Assembly (NCBI GenBank): GCA_002493965.1
Contig: DLAP01000048.1
Location: 36,205-97,622, forward strand
Reading direction: 5' to 3'
DNA length: 61,418 nt
Origin: Clostridiales bacterium UBA7044
GTDB lineage: Bacteria > Bacillota > Clostridia > Oscillospirales > Oscillospiraceae
In this document: in pieces, positions 16,192-24,526 of the stretch
Layout of the letters: every line of letters starts with the position of its first letter
Numbering within the stretch: position 1 is the first letter of the stretch
The notes under the pieces: generated by a model
What the model saw: only the letters and a program-made list of their open reading frames with translations
Databases searched by the model: none
What the model was told of the DNA's origin: nothing
Program-made: the position numbers and the translations under genes

Positions 16192-17413
16192 GCTGAAAAA
16201 AATCTTAGGAACCGCCGGCGGCAAAGTTGCCCTGGTTTTGATGGCGGCGGTGGTGATGGTAACCTTTTGGCTTGCTGGCCCTTGTGTGAAATGGATCAAC
16301 GAACAAGGCGATCCGGAAACCGGGCCTGCCGCCATCGCTAAGCTGCGCTCAGCGAAAAAAGAATGGGCAGGGCCTCTGGATGAAGAAAAGCTGCAAGCGG
16401 TCATTCGGGAAAACCAACGGATCACTGCCACCTCCGAAGCCCAGTCTAAGGATTACCACCAAAATGATATTGCCTATGGCTGGAAGCAGGGCATTTCAGA
16501 CATTCGTCTTCTCCTCAACAGCGCCTTCGCCGACGGTTTTCGCTCCTATGACTACTACAAGGCAGACCAGCTTGTTCCTGAGCAGGCAAAGGACTTTTAT
16601 TCCAATCGGGTCAGGCTCTTAAAAGACTGGCTGTACGACACCACGGACGATGGGTATTACCGTTTGAACGACGCAGAAAAGGAATACCTCATCGCCCAGT
16701 ACGAAAACTGGGAAACGCCCATTACATATGACTACACCACGGGCTGGGAGAAAACCCTTACCTATACGACCACGATAACCATGCTCTGCGTCCTGATCCT
16801 TGGATATCTGATGGCGGGGATTTTCTCCAATGAGTTCAAATGGCACTCCGATTCCATTTTCTTTTCCACCCCTTATGGCCGGAATCAGGCAGTCTGGGCG
16901 AAAATCCAGGCAGGCTTCCTTCTGGTGACAGTGGTGTACTGGTCCAGCATCCTCACCTTCTCCCTGCTGACCCTCTCGTATCTGGGCTTTGACGGATGGA
17001 ATTGCCCCATTCAGATTTTCCGGTGGAAATGCTTCTACAATATCACCTGCGGGCAGTATTATTTGCTTGTTTTGGTGGGCGGATATGTGGGAACTCTGTT
17101 CATTTCCTTCCTCGTTATGTGGATATCGGCAAAAACCCGGTCTTCCCTTTTCGCTGTAACCATCCCCTATGTGATCATCTTTCTCCCCTCCTTCGTGCCG
17201 GAGAATTTGAATACAAAGTATTTCGGGAAGCTTCTGTCACTCTTGCCTGACCGTCTATTGGATGTCGGCATGAGCGCGTCCTATTTTGATTTGCTCTCTA
17301 TCGGGAAAAAGGTAGTCGGTGCTTTGCCCGTCTGCCTCCTGCTGTACTGCATTTTGAGCTTGATTCTGGTACCGGCCATGTACCGGACCTACCGGCATAA
17401 GCAAATTACATAG
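16178..17413 (+). CDS. ABC transporter permease
   Basis: A 411-residue permease starting MVRYELKKIL, an N terminus common in ABC-2-type permeases. One membrane segment lies near 12-32, then a large soluble loop (about 35-215), then about five more segments to the C terminus. It overlaps the ATPase gene by 14 bases and ends the sigma-linked operon. The substrate cannot be told; export of an antimicrobial or lipid is plausible by gene order. Confidence 0.9.
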   Translation: MVRYELKKILGTAGGKVALVLMAAVVMVTFWLAGPCVKWINEQGDPETGPAAIAKLRSAKKEWAGPLDEEKLQAVIRENQRITATSEAQSKDYHQNDIAYGWKQGISDIRLLLNSAFADGFRSYDYYKADQLVPEQAKDFYSNRVRLLKDWLYDTTDDGYYRLNDAEKEYLIAQYENWETPITYDYTTGWEKTLTYTTTITMLCVLILGYLMAGIFSNEFKWHSDSIFFSTPYGRNQAVWAKIQAGFLLVTVVYWSSILTFSLLTLSYLGFDGWNCPIQIFRWKCFYNITCGQYYLLVLVGGYVGTLFISFLVMWISAKTRSSLFAVTIPYVIIFLPSFVPENLNTKYFGKLLSLLPDRLLDVGMSASYFDLLSIGKKVVGALPVCLLLYCILSLILVPAMYRTYRHKQIT

Positions 17414-17418
17414 TATAA

Positions 17419-17446
17419 GCCGCCGCAGATCCATCTCTGCGGCGGC
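17419..17446. terminator. Bidirectional terminator between convergent genes
   Basis: GCCGCCGCAGA (17419-17429) pairs perfectly with TCTGCGGCGGC (17436-17446), loop of 6. It serves the ABC operon and the RluA gene. T-runs are weak on both sides. Confidence 0.7.
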
Positions 17447-17457
17447 CCTCCTTTCTG

Positions 17458-18090
17458 TCAGCAAACCGTCCAGGGATAATTTTCCGGCGGCTCCCTCGTA
17501 AACTCCATTTTCTCTCCGGTAGTTGGATGGGTAAATCCGATTTTGTAAGACCAAAGGGCAATCTCGCAGTCATCCTCCAGCACCGCATACTTCCGCTCCC
17601 CTACCAGGGGCATTCCCCGGCTGGCAAACTGGACACGGATTTGATGGGTTCTGCCCGTGTGCAGGCGGATCCGCACCCGGGACATATCCCGGACCTTGCA
17701 AACCACCTCGTAATCCAGCACCGCTTTCTGTACGCCCTTTCCCGCTTCCTTCGCCACCATGGTCATCCGGCGGGCCTTGTCCCGATACAGGAGGTCACAG
17801 AGGGTTCCCTGTTCCATATCCGGACAGCCGTGAAGAACTGCCAGATATTCCTTGGAAAAACCATCCTCCCGAATTTGCCTGGACAACTCAGAAGCGGCCG
17901 CCCCATTCCTCGCCAGCACCATCACGCCGCTGACCACCCGGTCCAGCCGGTGGACGGTGCGGATATCAGCTTTGGGATCCTGGAGTTCCTCCCGCAGTAA
18001 ATCCGGAAGGCCCCCCGGTTCATCGGTGGAAAGAACCCGGGCAGGCTTGATACAAACCAGGATGTCTTCATCCATGTATAAAATATCCAT
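17458..18090 (-). CDS. RluA family pseudouridine synthase
   Basis: A 210-residue RNA pseudouridine synthase. The catalytic aspartate lies in the family motif VHRLDRVVSGVMV, and LHTGRTHQIRVQFA is the conserved uridine-binding segment. It lacks an N-terminal S4 domain, so it is a short RluA/RluC-type protein whose rRNA or tRNA target cannot be assigned. The start MDILYMDEDIL follows AAAGAGGTATAT; an 18-codon extension overlaps the promoter and is rejected. Confidence 0.93.
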   Translation of the reverse strand: MDILYMDEDILVCIKPARVLSTDEPGGLPDLLREELQDPKADIRTVHRLDRVVSGVMVLARNGAAASELSRQIREDGFSKEYLAVLHGCPDMEQGTLCDLLYRDKARRMTMVAKEAGKGVQKAVLDYEVVCKVRDMSRVRIRLHTGRTHQIRVQFASRGMPLVGERKYAVLEDDCEIALWSYKIGFTHPTTGEKMEFTREPPENYPWTVC

Positions 18091-18115
18091 ATATACCTCT
18101 TTATCGTTTTCCCCT

Positions 18116-18144
18116 ATCCTAGCAGAAAATTCGCCGCATTGCAA
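18116..18144 (-). promoter_or_regulatory. Sigma-A promoter of the pseudouridine synthase gene
   Basis: On the minus strand: TTGCAA (18144-18139), 17 bases, TAGGAT (18121-18116). Confidence 0.6.
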
Positions 18145-18147
18145 GGA

Positions 18148-18178
18148 AAAACGCTCTGCCTAGCTTGCAGAGCGTTTT
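18148..18178 (-). terminator. Terminator overlapping the end of the PAP2 gene
   Basis: AAAACGCTCTGC and GCAGAGCGTTTT form a 12-bp stem. On the minus strand the last PAP2 codons form the 5' arm and the TAG stop lies in the loop. Confidence 0.85.
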
Positions 18179-18840
18179 CTTGTGAAAGAAAAGTAGTAAG
18201 CAACCGCGCAGACCGGAAGAGCGCCCAGGCCGTCCAGGACGGAATGCTGCTTGACAAAAACCGTAGACAGGGCAATGAGCATCACCAGCACCCCAATGGC
18301 TGCCCGCGTCCATGGGGAGCGGATGGACTTGCAGTGCATCGCTGCCGCCAGAACCGCAAAGGCGCCAATCACGTGCTCCGATGGGAACACACCGCAGTTA
18401 TCATCCACGGTATAAATGAATCCCATCACTTTTGTCAGGAAATTATCCCTGGGGAATGCCTCCGGGCGAAGCTCCTGGCAGGTAGGAAACAGCAGGATCG
18501 TGATGGTGGAAATGGACATCGCGATCACCAGATATTTCGTATACCGCTTGCAGGTATCTACATCAAAAATGGCCGTATACAGGTGCATTCCCACAATCGC
18601 CACATACCAGCTGGCGTAAAAAATCAGGAACCACTCGCAGAAGGGAATGTGGTCGTCCAGGGCGCAGTGAATTACCGTATAGCCCACCGCCGGGGTCAAA
18701 CTTTCCAATATACGATATCGCACGAGATATACGAGCCAGAAAAGGAGCCACAGAAAATGGCGATACTCCGGCGTACACAGCTTATTCAGGCGGAAATTGC
18801 GGATATCCACTTCCGGCTTCGGATGCTTCACACACACCAT
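18160..18840 (-). CDS. PAP2 superfamily membrane phosphatase
   Basis: A 226-residue protein with about six transmembrane segments. The phosphatase signature is partly visible: FPSEHVIGA (motif 2-like) and STVFVKQHSVLDGLGA (motif 3-like, with the catalytic His and Asp). It should dephosphorylate a lipid phosphate such as phosphatidate or a polyprenyl pyrophosphate at the membrane; it resembles the short inositol-phosphoceramide-synthase-like branch. The ribosome binding site is AAGGAGGAAAAAGGA. It is a single gene with its own terminator. Confidence 0.88.
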   Translation of the reverse strand: MVCVKHPKPEVDIRNFRLNKLCTPEYRHFLWLLFWLVYLVRYRILESLTPAVGYTVIHCALDDHIPFCEWFLIFYASWYVAIVGMHLYTAIFDVDTCKRYTKYLVIAMSISTITILLFPTCQELRPEAFPRDNFLTKVMGFIYTVDDNCGVFPSEHVIGAFAVLAAAMHCKSIRSPWTRAAIGVLVMLIALSTVFVKQHSVLDGLGALPVCAVAYYFSFTRKRSAS

Positions 18841-18939
18841 TCCTTTTTCCTCCTTCAGTATGGGAAGCAGTATACCGCACGGGTCTGAACGAAGATAAAA
18901 CTTTTTATTGCGAAATTGTAAACGATCCTAAAGAGAACG

Positions 18940-19395
18940 TCATTCTTCCTCCCGTTTATCCCGGTAGGCTTCGGGCAGTTCTCCCTCCCCGCCCATAAGA
19001 GCGGTCATCTCCTCGATCCGCTCCAGGGGGAAAGGCGGGTTGGTCAAAGGTTTCAGGGCAATGGACATGAGCTTCATGGGGTTGTCGTCTGCCAGAACCC
19101 GGTTGGAGTTAAACTGGCCGCACCGGCGGCAGCGGTGAATGATGGCCCACTCCCCTTTTCCCCGGACCCAGACCGCCACTGGCTCCATGATGCCGCCGCA
19201 GTCATTCTCCCGATCCCCAGGCTCAATGTCCACATGAAGGCTGCATAGGCAGTTGGGGCAGTGGTTCCGATGGTCGCTGCCCGCTCCAGCAGGCACCACT
19301 AGCCGGCCGCAGTTTTTGCAGGTAAAGGATTCGTCACAGGCGTGGTTCTTATAGTAGCCCTTTTCGTACTGCCTGCGTTTATTCTCCCGATTCAT
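18940..19395 (-). CDS. RNHCP domain zinc-ribbon protein
   Basis: A 151-residue protein with the name-giving RNHCPNCL motif plus a second cysteine set (FTCKNCG and HRCRRCGQFNSNR), forming probable zinc ribbons. Function is unknown for the family. The start MNRENKRRQYEKG follows AAGGGGAGGCGGCAAG; upstream codons in the frame lie in gtrA. The gene overlaps the end of the GtrA gene by 17 bases, so the two are coupled. Confidence 0.88.
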   Translation of the reverse strand: MNRENKRRQYEKGYYKNHACDESFTCKNCGRLVVPAGAGSDHRNHCPNCLCSLHVDIEPGDRENDCGGIMEPVAVWVRGKGEWAIIHRCRRCGQFNSNRVLADDNPMKLMSIALKPLTNPPFPLERIEEMTALMGGEGELPEAYRDKREEE

Positions 19396-19819
19396 CTTGC
19401 CGCCTCCCCTTTGTAAATACCACCAGCTTACTGGCAATGTAGTTGAGTATGACCACCAGCACACTGGTAATCAGCTTCCAGAGATTGCCGTTCCAGTGGA
19501 GCAAATCCACGGTGACAAGCAGAATCCCCGTTTCCAGAAGCCCGGAACCCAAGCGGCAGCTTACAAATTTCAGAAGTTCCGGGATCACGGTCTCTGCGGA
19601 CCAGTCGTGGCTCTGGAATACGAAGGGCTTATTGGTCAGATAGGCAAACGCTACCGCCGCCACCCAGGCAATGGCATTGCTGGCGGATGCCGGAAAGTGG
19701 AGCAGATTATAGACAGGAAGATAAATGAGGTAGTTGACCACCGTGGTAAGCACCCCAAAAAACAAATAGGTAACAATATCCCAGTGCTTCCGCGCCAGGT
19801 CACAAAGCTTTTGAAACAT
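19379..19819 (-). CDS. GtrA family membrane protein
   Basis: A 146-residue protein with four transmembrane segments of the GtrA type (YLFFGVLTTVVNYLIY at the N terminus, FAYLTNKPFVF in the middle, conserved KLVVF end). GtrA proteins are thought to help move polyprenyl-linked sugars across the membrane for wall or polysaccharide glycosylation. The ribosome binding site is CGGAGGAACGAACCC. No glycosyltransferase is adjacent, so the sugar pathway is unknown. Confidence 0.92.
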   Translation of the reverse strand: MFQKLCDLARKHWDIVTYLFFGVLTTVVNYLIYLPVYNLLHFPASASNAIAWVAAVAFAYLTNKPFVFQSHDWSAETVIPELLKFVSCRLGSGLLETGILLVTVDLLHWNGNLWKLITSVLVVILNYIASKLVVFTKGRRQDESGE

Positions 19820-19904
19820 GGGTTCGTTCCTCCGAAACCGTTTTCTATACTATACCACAGAAAGGCCGCTCCCACAAGGGGAATTTGCCAAATTGGTCTC
19901 CGCT

Positions 19905-20543
19905 TTAAAAACCAAGGTCCTCCCCTACCAGGATTACCTTGATTCGTCCCGCCGGCTTGCAGTTTCTGGTTATGAGAATCTGATTGCAGATGCAGTCTGG
20001 ACTTTTGCAGTCAGCGCAGGTTCCCGTCACTTTGCAGGGCGTCTGAACCGGGAAGCGCTGGGCATTCATGGGGGCGGCTACGGTTCTTGCCCGAGTCACG
20101 GCGTCCTCCAGGGTGGCACACACCTTATTCATTCCCGCAATCACAATCACGGATTCCGGGCCATATACAATGGCGGCCACCCGGTTGCCGGTACCGTCGA
20201 TATTCACCAGTTCCCCGTCCAGGCTCAGGGCGTTGGTGCCGGTGAGAAACACATCCGCCAGCAGGGTTTTCTTCATGATTTTGGTCTTTTCTTCCGGGGA
20301 GTCTGCCGTGTCCCGGTCGATGGGATGGTAATTTCCCTTACGGACGGCGTCAACCAGGCCGATTTCCTCGGCACTGGCACAGCCGCCCCAGCCGACGGAC
20401 GCCCCCTCCGGAATCAGGCTCAGCGCCTGGCGGAGGGCGTCCTCCCGAGTTTCGCAGTACCAGGCATCAAAGCGGCGGCTGCGGAGGTTCTTCATCAGCA
20501 CCTGGGCACGCTTTTCATAATAGACTGTCTTTATGGTTTCCAT
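19905..20543 (-). CDS. LUD domain protein (lactate utilization-like)
   Basis: A 212-residue LUD (LutB/LutC-type) protein. Typical segments are GASVGWGGCASAEEIGL, ADVFLTGTNALSLDGELVNIDGTGNRVAA and the C-terminal cysteine cluster CADCKSPDCIC, possibly a metal site. This single-domain group is common in anaerobic Clostridia; its substrate is not established. Start ATG 20543 follows TAAAGGAGAAATTTCT. The frame stays open upstream only because it reads through the MITE-like element between it and glnN. It may be transcribed by read-through from glnN. Confidence 0.9.
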   Translation of the reverse strand: METIKTVYYEKRAQVLMKNLRSRRFDAWYCETREDALRQALSLIPEGASVGWGGCASAEEIGLVDAVRKGNYHPIDRDTADSPEEKTKIMKKTLLADVFLTGTNALSLDGELVNIDGTGNRVAAIVYGPESVIVIAGMNKVCATLEDAVTRARTVAAPMNAQRFPVQTPCKVTGTCADCKSPDCICNQILITRNCKPAGRIKVILVGEDLGF

Positions 20544-20575
20544 AGAAATTTCTCCTTTATCATGTGACCCATTTC

Positions 20576-20744
20576 TTAAGGCAACACCGCATAATGGGGC
20601 GAGAGCTTTCGGCGATAGATTTTGTCTCAGATGAAAGTTTGGAAAGTGCGGGAATACTGGATGTATTTCCCACTTTTCGAACTGCACAGATGGAGCAAAA
20701 GATCCGACGAAAGCCGAAGTTCCCATTGTGCGGTGTTGCCTTAA
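20576..20744. mobile_element. MITE-like element, 169 bp
   Basis: Near-perfect 23-bp terminal inverted repeats: TTAAGGCAACACCGCATAAT... at the left, and TTAAGGCAACACCGCACAAT... read from the right end on the other strand. The subterminal GCTTTCGGCG/GCTTTCGTCG is also shared. A central hairpin (GGGAATAC/GTATTTCC, extended by AAAGTG/CACTTT) lets the whole element fold. No coding capacity. TTAA at each end may be the target duplication. The right end supplies the TAA stop of glnN. Confidence 0.75.
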
Positions 20745-22825
20745 TAGAACAGCAGATCGGAATAGGTGGGATAGGGCCAGTAGGCTTTGTCGGTGAGGGT
20801 TTCCAGGATGTCTGCTTCCGTCCGCAGGCTGGTCATGCCCGCCGTAATGATATCGTGGTAGTACCGGGCGGCGCTGGCCGGATCCTTGGGCACACAGGTC
20901 AGGGCCTTTTTCAGGTCGTAAATGGCGTCGTACAGGGCGTCCGTATGGGTGGAAAGGTCCGCGATCATGGTGCTCTCCGCCTTGCAGGCCGCGCCAATCT
21001 TGCCCTTGGCGCCCACCGTATCACACAGGGCGTGGGTGTAGTGAAGGGCCGCGGGAAGGATCTGGTGCTGTGCCATGTCCACCATGGTCCTGGCTTCAAT
21101 GTTGACGATCTTATTGTAGCTTTCCAGGTGGATGATGTACCGGGCATGAAACTCCGATTCCGTATAAATCCCATGCCGGGTCACCAGGTCAATGTTTTTC
21201 GGCTGGATATAGGTGGGAAGGGCTTCGGCGGCGGAGGGGTAATTGCTCAGGCCCCGTCTTTCCGCCTCTTCCTTCCACGCTTCACTGTAGCCGTTGCCGC
21301 CGAAAATGATGCGGCTGTGCTCGGTGAGAGTCTTGCAGACCAGGGTTTGCAGAGTGGTATCAAAGTCCTCCGCTTTTTCCAGCACATCCGCAAATTTCCC
21401 CAGTTCCTCCGCCATGATGGTATTGAGGGCAATATTCGGCCCGGCGATGGACTGGGAGGAACCCAGCATCCGGAACTCAAATTTGTTGCCAGTGAAAGCC
21501 AGGGGGCTGGTCCGGTTCCGATCGGTGGTGTCCTTGGGAATGGCGGGCAGCACGTCCACGCCAATGCGGAGCATACTCTTTTCCGGCTGGGTGTAGTTGG
21601 TGCCGTCGATAATGGACTGGATAATGGCGCTGAGTTCATCCCCCAGAAAAATGGAAAGGATGGCGGGAGGCGCTTCGCTGGCCCCCAGGCGGTGGTCATT
21701 GTTGGCTGTCGCTACGGTGCAGCGGAGGAAATCCTGATATTCGTCTACACCGGCGATAAAGGCGGCCAGGAATACCAGAAACTGGGCATTCTGTCTGGGG
21801 GTCTTTCCGGGGCTGAACAGATTCTTTCCACTGTCCGTGGAGAGGGACCAGTTGTTGTGCTTGCCGGAACCGGCCACCCCGGCAAAGGGCTTTTCATGGA
21901 GCAGGCACACCAGGTTGTGTTTGGCAGCGCACTTTTTCATAATGGCCATGGTAATCTGGTTGTCGTCACAGGCTTTGTTCACGTCGGAGTAAATGGGCGC
22001 CATCTCATGCTGACAGGGCGCGCCCTCGTTGTGCTTGGTCTTGCTGGGGATGCCCAGCCGCCAAAGCTGCTCATCCAGGTCCCGCATGAAAGAAGCCACC
22101 CGGGTACGGATGGTGCCAAAGTAGTGATCATCCAGTTCCTGACCCTTAGGCGGCTGAGCGCCGAACAGGGTGCGGCCGGTGAGACGTAAATCCTCCCGCT
22201 GGGCATACAGGTCCTTGGGAAGCAGAAAATACTCCTGCTCCGCGCCCACGTTGGCAACCACCCGTTTGGTTTCTCTGTCGCCGAACAAGCGCAGAATCCG
22301 AACCGCCTCCCGGGAAACCTCGTCCATGGAGCGAAGCAATGGGGTTTTCTTATCCAGGGATTCCCCGTTATAGGAGAAGAAGCAGGTGGGAATATACAAA
22401 CTTCCGTCCCGGACAAAGGCACAGGCCGTAGGATCCCAGGCGGTGTAGCCTCTGGCTTCAAAGGTTGCCCGCAGGCCGCCGGAGGGAAAGGAAGAAGCGT
22501 CCGGTTCCCCCCGAACCAGTTCCTTGCCGGAAAACTCCATGATCACCCGGCCGTCTCCCGTGGGCGTAATGAAGGAATCGTGCTTTTCCGCAGTGATTCC
22601 GGTCATGGGCTGGAACCAGTGGGTATAGTGGGTAGCCCCCTTCTCGATAGCCCACAGCTTCATGGCCTCCGCAATTTCGTTGGCAACATCCAAGGGAAGC
22701 TGCTGCCCTGTGGCAATGCAGTTCTTCCATCCACTGTAAGTATGCTCCGGCAGGCGCTCCCGCATAGTCGCCTCATTAAACACATCGCTGCCAAAGATCT
22801 CAGGGACATTCAGGATCTCACTCAT
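20741..22825 (-). CDS. glnN: Glutamine synthetase type III
   Basis: A 694-residue GSIII enzyme making glutamine from glutamate, ammonia and ATP. Family landmarks: the N-terminal FGSDVFNEATMRERLP, THWFQPMTGITAEKHDSF, the catalytic NVGAEQEYFLL, NEGAPCQHEMAPIY, the ATP/glutamate site GVAGSGKHNNWSLST, and NDHRLGASEAPPAI. The second of two close ATGs (22825) is chosen because AAAAGGA lies 9 bases before it; the first ATG would abut that site. The stop codon falls in the end of a MITE-like element. The gene has a promoter about 140 bases upstream. Confidence 0.96.
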   Translation of the reverse strand: MSEILNVPEIFGSDVFNEATMRERLPEHTYSGWKNCIATGQQLPLDVANEIAEAMKLWAIEKGATHYTHWFQPMTGITAEKHDSFITPTGDGRVIMEFSGKELVRGEPDASSFPSGGLRATFEARGYTAWDPTACAFVRDGSLYIPTCFFSYNGESLDKKTPLLRSMDEVSREAVRILRLFGDRETKRVVANVGAEQEYFLLPKDLYAQREDLRLTGRTLFGAQPPKGQELDDHYFGTIRTRVASFMRDLDEQLWRLGIPSKTKHNEGAPCQHEMAPIYSDVNKACDDNQITMAIMKKCAAKHNLVCLLHEKPFAGVAGSGKHNNWSLSTDSGKNLFSPGKTPRQNAQFLVFLAAFIAGVDEYQDFLRCTVATANNDHRLGASEAPPAILSIFLGDELSAIIQSIIDGTNYTQPEKSMLRIGVDVLPAIPKDTTDRNRTSPLAFTGNKFEFRMLGSSQSIAGPNIALNTIMAEELGKFADVLEKAEDFDTTLQTLVCKTLTEHSRIIFGGNGYSEAWKEEAERRGLSNYPSAAEALPTYIQPKNIDLVTRHGIYTESEFHARYIIHLESYNKIVNIEARTMVDMAQHQILPAALHYTHALCDTVGAKGKIGAACKAESTMIADLSTHTDALYDAIYDLKKALTCVPKDPASAARYYHDIITAGMTSLRTEADILETLTDKAYWPYPTYSDLLFY

Positions 22826-22966
22826 AGTAATCATTCCTTTTCAAAATATGAAAGATAAATACAAATCCTTTGCAGGACAGGTTTTCTCCGAAAATATACA
22901 GAATCTCCCGGGAAAGCCCTTTCTTTGGGGTAGAAAGCACAAGATTTTCAGCAATATATACTAAGA

Positions 22967-22995
22967 TTGTATTAGACATTTATGGAAATTGCAAG
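22967..22995 (-). promoter_or_regulatory. Sigma-A promoter of glnN
   Basis: On the minus strand: TTGCAA (22995-22990), 17 bases, TACAAT (22972-22967). Confidence 0.7.
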
Positions 22996-23099
22996 AAGTG
23001 AAACTGTGCAAAAAAGGTCCAATTCCATCCCTTCTTTTGTACAAATCTCCGATTTCCTTCCAAAAACGTCTCCAAAATGAATTTTTAACTATTTGGATA

Positions 23100-23128
23100 T
23101 TGCATTTTTCCTTCTTCAGTCATATAAT
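23100..23128 (+). promoter_or_regulatory. Sigma-A promoter of the aminotransferase gene
   Basis: TTGCAT (23100-23105), 17 bases, TATAAT (23123-23128), with an AT-rich upstream stretch. Confidence 0.8.
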
Positions 23129-23169
23129 ACGCCTAGTAAAGCTACGAATTTCCCGAAAGGATGATAGAT

Positions 23170-24456
23170 ATGGCCCCCTATTCTTGCATGACCAAGCCTC
23201 AGCTGGAGGCAGAATATCAGAAGGAACTGGAAGCGTACGCCCACTGGAAAGCCCAGGGGCTGAACCTGAACATGGCCCGGGGTAAGCCCGCCAAGAAGCA
23301 GCTGGACCTGGTCAGCGATATCCTGACGACTCTTCAAACCCCGGAGGACTGCTTTGACGGCAGCATCGACGCCCGAAACTACGGCGAACTGGCAGGTCTC
23401 CCCTGCGCCCGGGCCTATTGGGCGGATATTCTGAACTGCAAGCCCGGCCAGGTCTTCGTTGGCGGCGCGGCTTCCCTGAATATGATGTTCGACATCGTCT
23501 CCCGTGCCTATACCCACGGCCTATTACACAGCGACCGCCCCTGGTGCAAGGAGGAAACGGTAAAGTTCCTCTGCCCCGCTCCCGGCTACGACCGGCATTT
23601 TCAGATCGGTGAATTTTACGGTGCGGAGCTGATCTATATTCCCATGACGGAAACCGGCCCGGATATGGACATGGTGGAGGAATATGTGAAGGATCCCCAG
23701 GTGAAGATGATCTGGGTGGTTCCCAAGTTCAGTAACCCCACGGGCATCACCTTCAGTGACGAGACCATCGCCCGGTTTGCAAACCTGAAGCCTGCCGCCC
23801 CGGATTTCTCCATCATCTGGGACAATGCCTACAGCCTCCATGAATTTGAGGGAGATTACACCCCCTTCCCGGATATTCTCACTCTGTGCGAGAAAGCCGG
23901 GAATCCGGATATGGTCTTCGAGTTTGCTTCCACCTCCAAGATCACCTTTGCCGGCGGCGGCATCTCCTGCATGGCGGCAAGCGAGGCGAACATCGAGTAC
24001 TTCACCGGTATCTTCGGCGTGCAGATGATCTCCTACGATAAGGTCAACCAGCTGCGCCACGTGAAGTACCTGCAAAACAAGGCCCACACCCTGGAAATCA
24101 TGAAGCTCCACGCCTCCGTGATGGCCCCCAAATTCCGGGTGGTGGCGGATTACCTGAACCGGGAAATCCGGCCCCTGGGCTTTGCCAGCTGGACGGATCC
24201 CAAGGGCGGCTACTTTGTCAGCCTGGACGCCATGCCCGGCACCGCCAAGCGTGTCTGGACCCTGTGCAAGGAAGCGGGCGTGACCCTGACGAACGCCGGC
24301 GCTTCCTTCCCCTATCGCTTCGACCCCCAGGACCGCAACCTGCGGATCGCGCCCAGCCTGCCCCCCGTGGAAGAGCTGGAAAAGGCCATGGGTGTTCTGT
24401 GCGTCTGTCTGAAGCTGGCAGCGCTGGAAAAGCTTCTGGGGAAGGATGCCATCTGA
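23170..24456 (+). CDS. Aspartate-type aminotransferase (Aminotran_MocR family)
   Basis: A 428-residue PLP enzyme of the group often annotated as aspartate aminotransferase of the MocR-like Pfam family. Seen: the N-terminal LNMARGKPAKKQLDL, RNYGELAG, the NPTG motif (FSNPTGITFSD), WDNAYSLHEFEG, and the PLP lysine in STSKITFAGGG. It probably makes aspartate or alanine by transamination with glutamate; its position divergent from glutamine synthetase fits nitrogen metabolism. ATG 23170 is preferred over 23161 because GAAAGG lies 9 bases before it and abuts the earlier ATG. Confidence 0.92.
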   Translation: MAPYSCMTKPQLEAEYQKELEAYAHWKAQGLNLNMARGKPAKKQLDLVSDILTTLQTPEDCFDGSIDARNYGELAGLPCARAYWADILNCKPGQVFVGGAASLNMMFDIVSRAYTHGLLHSDRPWCKEETVKFLCPAPGYDRHFQIGEFYGAELIYIPMTETGPDMDMVEEYVKDPQVKMIWVVPKFSNPTGITFSDETIARFANLKPAAPDFSIIWDNAYSLHEFEGDYTPFPDILTLCEKAGNPDMVFEFASTSKITFAGGGISCMAASEANIEYFTGIFGVQMISYDKVNQLRHVKYLQNKAHTLEIMKLHASVMAPKFRVVADYLNREIRPLGFASWTDPKGGYFVSLDAMPGTAKRVWTLCKEAGVTLTNAGASFPYRFDPQDRNLRIAPSLPPVEELEKAMGVLCVCLKLAALEKLLGKDAI

Positions 24457-24490
24457 GAAAAATCCCAGCTTCCATTTTCTGCCATACCAT

Positions 24491-24526
24491 AAAACCAGCG
24501 AGGGGATTCCTCGCTGGTTTTCTTTC
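24491..24526. terminator. Bidirectional terminator
   Basis: AAAACCAGCGAGG and CCTCGCTGGTTTT (24509-24521) form a 13-bp stem followed by CTTT; serves both convergent genes. Confidence 0.9.

Larger units (their letters stand above)
22826..23169. other. Divergent regulatory region between glnN and the aminotransferase gene
   Basis: 344 bases without a gene. It holds two back-to-back promoters (listed separately) and a glnN leader of about 135 bases that contains a modest hairpin near 22898-22936. No known riboswitch was recognised. Confidence 0.6.

Noticed and set aside
20544..20726. 61-codon extension of the LUD protein
   Set aside because: It is a translation of the MITE-like element and is preceded by no ribosome binding site; ATG 20543 has a good one.
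20564..22189. Open frame of 541 codons on the plus strand opposite glnN
   Set aside because: It mirrors the GC-rich codons of glnN, has no family likeness and no ribosome binding site, and starts in the MITE-like element.
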